From assembly GCA_964571335.1 (NCBI GenBank), contig CAZNAM010000003.1, forward strand, positions 1 to 25,275: 25,275 nucleotides of DNA, in the 5' to 3' direction. The stretch comes from JAFCDQ01 sp964571335 (lineage in GTDB: Archaea > Nanobdellota > Nanobdellia > Woesearchaeales > ARS49). The notes beneath the pieces were generated by a model. It was not told the origin of the DNA. It worked only from the letters and a program-made list of their open reading frames with translations, and made no database searches. The translations under genes and the position numbers were made by a program. Below are positions 21,157-25,275 of this stretch, piece by piece. Each line of letters starts with the position of its first letter. Position 1 is the first letter of the stretch.

Positions 21157-22368
21157 ATGAAATGGCTCAAAAAACTCTTCAAAAAAAGCGAAATAAAAAA
21201 AATAAGTCTGAATGACTTAGAAGAAGAACTAAGACAAAAAGAGGTTGATGAAAAGAAAGAAATAGAAGAAATTATAGATAAAATACGAGATATCAAAGAA
21301 GAACTGATTCTAAAACTCGATGAATTGAAAGAAGCAAAAATAGAAGAAAAAAATCAACAAATAATAAACAGAGTAGAATCAAACAGAGATTCATACATAC
21401 ATCAGACAAAAATGATGCTTAGAACAATAGAAAAACCAGAAAATGAAATTAAAGAAATTGATAGATTTATAGAAAAAACAACCAATGAAATTAAAGAATT
21501 CGCCAAAAGATCATCAAAAAGCTTTCAAATAACTAAATATCTGATTGGAAAAGAATTAGAAGAAGTCACTGGAAAAATAAAAGAAATAACAGAACAATTA
21601 AAATTTCTTGAAAATAAAAACAAAGAACTTGAAAAAATAGAAGAATTAAACAAAAAAATATTCGGAATTTCAGAAAAAACAGATAAAGAAAAATTATTGA
21701 AAATAGAACTATTAGATACTGAAAAAGAAATAGAAGAACTGACAAAAGAAAAAAAAGAAAAAGAACAAGAAATACATGAAACTGAAGAAGGAGAAAAATA
21801 TCATTTATATCTTCAAGTAAAAGAAAACATAAAATTATCAGAACAAGATCTTGAAGAATTAAGAAGTAAACTCATTAACTTGTTTTCACCAATACAAAAA
21901 GCATTGAGGAAATATTCAAAAATAAGTCTTGAACCAAGAATAGTGGAAGAGTATGAACAAAATCCTTATTTTGCTTTGTTGGAAGATGAAAATCTTAAAA
22001 TAATTACAATTCTTGAAGAAATAAAAAAAACTCTTGATAAATTAAATATTGAAGAAGATAAAATGAACAAAATAAAAGAAGCGATGATAAATATAACCAA
22101 AGAAAAATTAGAGCAAATTAAACAAGAAAATGTAGAAATAAAAGAAAATATAAAACAAAACAAAGAAAGAATAAATGAAATGACAATTTTAGATGATTTA
22201 GCAAAAATGATGAAAGAAAAAGATATTTTAGAAAGAGAACTAAAACAAAAAGAAGATTTTCTTAAGGATAAAAAAGAACTTTTGGAAAAAATAGACTTAA
22301 AAGAAGAGAAAAAAGATATAGAAGAAACTTACAGAGAAAATATGAAAGAAAAAATAATTATTTCATAG
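21157..22368 (+). CDS. Long coiled-coil protein of unknown function
   Basis: A 403-aa protein, extremely rich in Lys and Glu. It begins MKWLKKLFKKSEIKK, a short amphipathic, possibly membrane-touching start. Heptad-like coiled coil runs through about 18-230 and 295-395. In between (about 232-275) lies a less charged block, INLFSPIQKALRKYSKI, with EQNPYFALLEDENLKI after it, which looks like a small folded or interaction region. No Walker motifs or hinge are seen, so it is not an SMC ATPase. It overlaps the end of the convergent epimerase gene by 11 nt. It may be a structural or cell-division-associated protein; this is inference. Confidence 0.78.
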   Translation: MKWLKKLFKKSEIKKISLNDLEEELRQKEVDEKKEIEEIIDKIRDIKEELILKLDELKEAKIEEKNQQIINRVESNRDSYIHQTKMMLRTIEKPENEIKEIDRFIEKTTNEIKEFAKRSSKSFQITKYLIGKELEEVTGKIKEITEQLKFLENKNKELEKIEELNKKIFGISEKTDKEKLLKIELLDTEKEIEELTKEKKEKEQEIHETEEGEKYHLYLQVKENIKLSEQDLEELRSKLINLFSPIQKALRKYSKISLEPRIVEEYEQNPYFALLEDENLKIITILEEIKKTLDKLNIEEDKMNKIKEAMINITKEKLEQIKQENVEIKENIKQNKERINEMTILDDLAKMMKEKDILERELKQKEDFLKDKKELLEKIDLKEEKKDIEETYRENMKEKIIIS

Positions 22369-22987
22369 CTTTTTTTAATTTCTTTATGGCAATAGCAGGA
22401 TCTTTTTCATTCCAAATTGCACTGTTTATACAAACAGAAGAAGGACGATATTTTTTAATCATATGAAGCGAGACTTCATTAACACCACCATCAATAATCA
22501 CTTTTACTTTAGGATTTATCTTTCTTATCTCTTTAATTTTATTAAGAACATTAACTATGATTGGCTGACCACTAAAACCCGGATGAACCGCGAGAACCAA
22601 AACCAACTTAACTTTCTTAATATATTTCTTTACAGAACTAACTTTAGTTGTTGGAAGAAGAGCAATACCAGGCTCCATTTTTTTTGATTTTATTATCTCT
22701 ATAACTCTATCAGGATTTTTAGTTGATTCAATATGAAAAATAAATTCTTCAGAACCAATTTGAGCAAAGCTAAGAACATATTGTTCTGGTTTAAAACACA
22801 TCAAATGAATCTGTAATTTTAATTTTGTGCTAAAACGAATGAAATGTTTAGGCATAACAGTCATGTTCGGTGCGAAACGACCATCTACAATATCTAACTG
22901 AACTTTTTTAGTTACACCTTCTAAAGCTCTGATCTTTTTTCTGAGTTCCCTGCTCTCCTGAGCAAGAATTACCGGAATTATCTCCAT
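22358..22987 (-). CDS. rpe: Ribulose-phosphate 3-epimerase family protein
   Basis: A 209-aa TIM-barrel protein. It shows QLDIVDGRFAPNMTV, QIHLMCFKPEQY, VHPGFSGQPII and VIIDGGVNEVS, the standard Rpe blocks. Two of the metal-binding or catalytic acids (Asp in LDIVDG, Asp in IDGGV) and the His of IHLM are kept, but the first metal-ligand His (usual H-x-D-V-M-D-G) is Gln here. It would interconvert ribulose-5-phosphate and xylulose-5-phosphate, or act on a related ketose phosphate. It is the last gene of a four-gene operon; its ATG overlaps the end of rpiB by 10 nt. Sure of the family, less sure of the exact substrate. Confidence 0.85.
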   Translation of the reverse strand: MEIIPVILAQESRELRKKIRALEGVTKKVQLDIVDGRFAPNMTVMPKHFIRFSTKLKLQIHLMCFKPEQYVLSFAQIGSEEFIFHIESTKNPDRVIEIIKSKKMEPGIALLPTTKVSSVKKYIKKVKLVLVLAVHPGFSGQPIIVNVLNKIKEIRKINPKVKVIIDGGVNEVSLHMIKKYRPSSVCINSAIWNEKDPAIAIKKLKKAMK

Positions 22988-23406
22988 TTTTCAAAATTTT
23001 TTATCTGATTTAACCTTCGCAAATGGCGAGGCTCAGAACTAAATTTACATGAAAGCCACTTTTTAATGATTTTCAATGCCTTTTCAGTAGTTAAAAACCA
23101 TCCTGACAGACAAAGTATGTTTGAATCTTCATCTTTTCTGCTTAATTCTGCTTGTTTCTGAGTAAAACATAATGCTGCCCTAATGTTTTTGAACTTGTTT
23201 GCAGCGATACTTACACCAATACCAGAACCACAGATAAGAATACCTTTACTGTTTTTATTTATCTTTTTGCAAAGATTTTCAGTTATTAAAGGGTAATCAT
23301 CACTATCAGTAAATTTTTTAGTTAAATCAACAAAATCCTTGTTCTTTTTCACAATACTTTGTTTAAGTTTAAAACCTGCATGATCTGAAGCAATAAATAT
23401 TTTCAT
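22978..23406 (-). CDS. rpiB: RpiB/LacAB-family sugar-phosphate isomerase
   Basis: A 142-aa protein with IASDHAGFKLKQ (Asp8, His9), SDDYPL, GILICGSGIGVSIAANKF (general-base Cys59) and a basic C-terminal EPRHLRRL for phosphate binding, the pattern of ribose-5-phosphate isomerase B. The usual A-R-x-H-N-D-A-N segment is changed to LSRKDEDSNIL, so the ring-opening His is replaced by Asp92. It may isomerise ribose-5-phosphate, galactose-6-phosphate or a related sugar. Its ATG overlaps the aldolase stop by 4 nt, and the epimerase overlaps its own end by 10 nt. Confidence 0.87.
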   Translation of the reverse strand: MKIFIASDHAGFKLKQSIVKKNKDFVDLTKKFTDSDDYPLITENLCKKINKNSKGILICGSGIGVSIAANKFKNIRAALCFTQKQAELSRKDEDSNILCLSGWFLTTEKALKIIKKWLSCKFSSEPRHLRRLNQIKNFEKWR

Positions 23407-24317
23407 CTTTTCCCCTCAGCAATTTTTGATATTTTTTTGAAATTTTTAACTCCTTTATTTTTTATCCATTTTATTCTTTTTTTATCAGATGAAAATTTCA
23501 AAGCATCTTTCCAAATAGCTCTTCCTGCAAGAAAACCATTGCAACCACCTTTTATTGCCATCTTTAATTTTTTTTCAAATTCTTTCATATCTGCACCAGC
23601 AGAAAGCAAAACCCAAGGAAAATCAACCATGGAGATAATTTCACACATCTTAATACAAGAATCTTTTTTGTAAACAGACATCTTGCCCTTTTTCTTATAT
23701 TCTTTGATGAAATCAAACTCACAAGGGAACTGAAGTTTCAGAATATCTACACCATATTTTTTCTTAGAAAATTCATCAAAAGAATTTACGACTAACAAAG
23801 GTTTTTGAATTGCAAATTCAAATTCAGACTGATTAAAAGGATAAACTATTATTTCAAGCAAAAAAGGAATCCTGTTTTTTTTACATTCTTTTTTCACTTT
23901 TTTTACCAATTCCTGTTGTTTCCTGAGAATTGTTTTATCTGTAAAAGGGTTGTAATATAAATTTAATTTAACTGCATCAGCTCCTAGTTTTTTTGCTTTA
24001 TAGACTGAAAATCCTTTTTGAATTTTTGTTAAATAACCTTTTTTTGTCTTTTGAATATTTGAATCTTCAAGACAAAAAAGAACAGCACAATGTTTTTTTA
24101 TGTCTTTTACGAGATTAGTGCAATAAATTGGATCAATAAGAACTGCAGTTGCATAAGGTGAAAGAGCTGTTATAATTTGTTTTTTTACTTTTTTAATTAA
24201 AGCAGGAGTAACTCTTTTATTTGATTGTTTAAGCATTCTCTTAAAACTATTTCTTTGATCTACCGCAAGCATCTTGAAAATGTTGTTTTTGTTGAATTTA
24301 GATAAAGAACTTTTCAT
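23403..24317 (-). CDS. Class I aldolase of the LacD/YihT family
   Basis: A 304-aa TIM-barrel protein. KMLAVDQRNSFKRMLKQ resembles the start of tagatose-1,6-bisphosphate aldolase LacD (LAVDQRGS.KRML). Also seen are ATAVLIDPIYC, GADAVKLNLYYNPF (Lys117), IPFLLEIIVYP (Glu155), GVDILKLQFPCEF, where Lys194 fits the Schiff-base lysine, WVLLSAGADMKEF, and CNGFLAGRAIWKDAL. Members cleave tagatose-1,6-bisphosphate, or sulfofructose-1-phosphate (YihT); some act on fructose-1,6-bisphosphate. It overlaps the PfkB kinase upstream and rpiB downstream by 4 nt each. With the kinase it would make and split a ketohexose bisphosphate to trioses; the substrate is inferred only. Confidence 0.85.
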   Translation of the reverse strand: MKSSLSKFNKNNIFKMLAVDQRNSFKRMLKQSNKRVTPALIKKVKKQIITALSPYATAVLIDPIYCTNLVKDIKKHCAVLFCLEDSNIQKTKKGYLTKIQKGFSVYKAKKLGADAVKLNLYYNPFTDKTILRKQQELVKKVKKECKKNRIPFLLEIIVYPFNQSEFEFAIQKPLLVVNSFDEFSKKKYGVDILKLQFPCEFDFIKEYKKKGKMSVYKKDSCIKMCEIISMVDFPWVLLSAGADMKEFEKKLKMAIKGGCNGFLAGRAIWKDALKFSSDKKRIKWIKNKGVKNFKKISKIAEGKR

Positions 24318-25261
24318 AATTCAATCACCTTTGCTTTTTTAGAACGTAAAAGCTCTGATTTTTTAAGTAATTTTTCTTTTGCACCAAGATGAGAAATAAC
24401 ACTTGATGCCTGAGAATAACCCCATTGAAGACAAACATCTAATGGTTTTTTATTGATATATGCTGCAACAAAAGCAGAAGCAAAAGAATCACCTGCACCT
24501 GTTGTTTCTAAAATCTTTATTTTGTAAGGTATTAATTTCAATGTTTTTTTACCGTCAAAACAATAAGCCCCTTTTTCACCATCTGTGATTACAACAATAG
24601 GAATTGTTTTGTTTAATATTTTAAGCAAGGTTTTAACATCTTTTTTAGATTTAGTCAAATATTCGGCTTCTTCTTTATTTAATATCAATATTTTAGTTTT
24701 GTTCAATAAGGGCTTGAGATATTTTATTCCTTTCATTGCTAAATAAGTGCTTGGATTGAATGCAATGTTTGCATTGGTTGTTTTAACATATTTGAATAAG
24801 GTTTGTAAGCTTTTCCCTAATAAAGAACCGCAATAAATCCATTTTGAATTTGCTTTTTTGATATCTTTAATGTCTAGATTGTTGTTGATTCCTTTATATG
24901 CCAGTATTGTCCTGTTATTTTTCAGATTTGTAAGAATAATACTAAAACCTGCATCTCCTTGTTTTTCTTTTCCAAGAAAAGTTATCTTTTCTGTTTTTAG
25001 AATGTGTTTGATTAATCTTGAATTGTTTCCTTTTCCAAGAATCCCTGCCCATGCTGTTTTTAATCCTAATCTTGAGAAAGAAACTGCAGTATTTGTGCCT
25101 CCTCCACCTGTGCTAGTATGCATTTGGTCTATCAGAATTTTGGAGCCTATAGGAAGACAGACATTTTCATGACCATGAAGCTTGCTAAAATCTATCTGCT
25201 TGCTTTTTGTTTTTATGAAAACATCAACAGTAGCACTTCCGAATGTGATTATGTCAAACAT
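24314..25261 (-). CDS. PfkB-family sugar kinase
   Basis: A 315-aa protein. It shows the N-terminal ribokinase-family glycine motif TGGGGTNTAVSFSRLGL (about 51-67), ILNKEEAEYL (193-202), VITDGEKGAY and the C-terminal ETTGAGDSFASAFVAAYI, with catalytic base Asp258. The family phosphorylates sugars or sugar phosphates with ATP. Followed immediately by a LacD-type aldolase, it is likely a 6-phosphofructokinase or tagatose-6-phosphate kinase, but ribokinase, fructokinase and nucleoside kinases share these motifs. It is the first gene of the operon here; a GAGGT Shine-Dalgarno site 5 nt before the ATG suggests a leadered or longer transcript. Confidence 0.9.
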   Translation of the reverse strand: MFDIITFGSATVDVFIKTKSKQIDFSKLHGHENVCLPIGSKILIDQMHTSTGGGGTNTAVSFSRLGLKTAWAGILGKGNNSRLIKHILKTEKITFLGKEKQGDAGFSIILTNLKNNRTILAYKGINNNLDIKDIKKANSKWIYCGSLLGKSLQTLFKYVKTTNANIAFNPSTYLAMKGIKYLKPLLNKTKILILNKEEAEYLTKSKKDVKTLLKILNKTIPIVVITDGEKGAYCFDGKKTLKLIPYKIKILETTGAGDSFASAFVAAYINKKPLDVCLQWGYSQASSVISHLGAKEKLLKKSELLRSKKAKVIEL

Positions 25262-25275
25262 TTTACCTCTTTTTT

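Overview
The window looks like part of a small, AT-rich archaeal genome, most probably a DPANN archaeon of the Woesearchaeota/Pacearchaeota type. The archaeal evidence is a run of ribosomal protein eL42 (L44e), S27e, aIF2-alpha and Nop10, an archaeal ATP-dependent DNA ligase, a tRNA gene with an intron in the anticodon loop, TATA-like boxes about 25-29 nt before the first ATG of many genes (leaderless starts), and GAGGTG-type Shine-Dalgarno sites inside operons. The phylum is inferred from gene content and gene style; no phylogeny was run.

Layout. 1-1818: 2-oxoacid:ferredoxin oxidoreductase beta (partial) and gamma-alpha fusion, minus strand. 1921-4650: translation/ribosome-biogenesis operon (eL42, S27e, aIF2-alpha, Nop10) running into enolase. 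4683-8760: minus-strand block with a phosphoglycerate mutase, four small secreted or membrane-tethered pilin-like proteins, signal peptidase II (LspA), a coiled-coil protein and a small membrane protein. 8856-8971: tRNA-Ile(GAU) with a 42-nt intron. 8997-12752: a divergent pair, a secreted subtilisin-like protease ending in two dockerin-type calcium loops, and a membrane-anchored protein with apparent cohesin-like domains. 13199-13587: tandem 120-bp repeats made from the 3' end and tail of tRNA-Asn, interrupted by a 100-N gap. 13719-14404: a Dph2 gene cut off after its first domain, overlapping a membrane protein. 14423-16395: a small beta-helix surface-protein operon and a DUF378 protein. 16523-17511: three more small tethered cysteine proteins. 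17559-18221: a Hel308-like helicase cut off after its first RecA domain. 18230-20721: Lgt and DNA ligase, overlapping by 4 nt. 20722-21028: no long gene, but a strongly structured segment that looks like a noncoding RNA. 21029-22368: a 32-aa ORF and a long coiled-coil protein. 22358-25261: a tightly overlapping operon of PfkB kinase, LacD-type class I aldolase, RpiB-like isomerase and Rpe-like epimerase.

How the parts fit. Enolase, phosphoglycerate mutase, the oxidoreductase and the kinase/aldolase/isomerase/epimerase operon suggest a fermentative sugar-phosphate metabolism. Much of the rest concerns the cell surface: many one-helix secreted proteins, a protease and a probable anchor for it, beta-helix proteins, and both core bacterial-type lipoprotein enzymes (Lgt and LspA).

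Most notable points: (i) the dockerin-tailed protease beside a cohesin-like anchor; (ii) Lgt plus LspA in an archaeon; (iii) the candidate structured RNA upstream of lig; (iv) the tRNA-Asn-tail repeat array; (v) two conserved genes that stop cleanly at a domain end.
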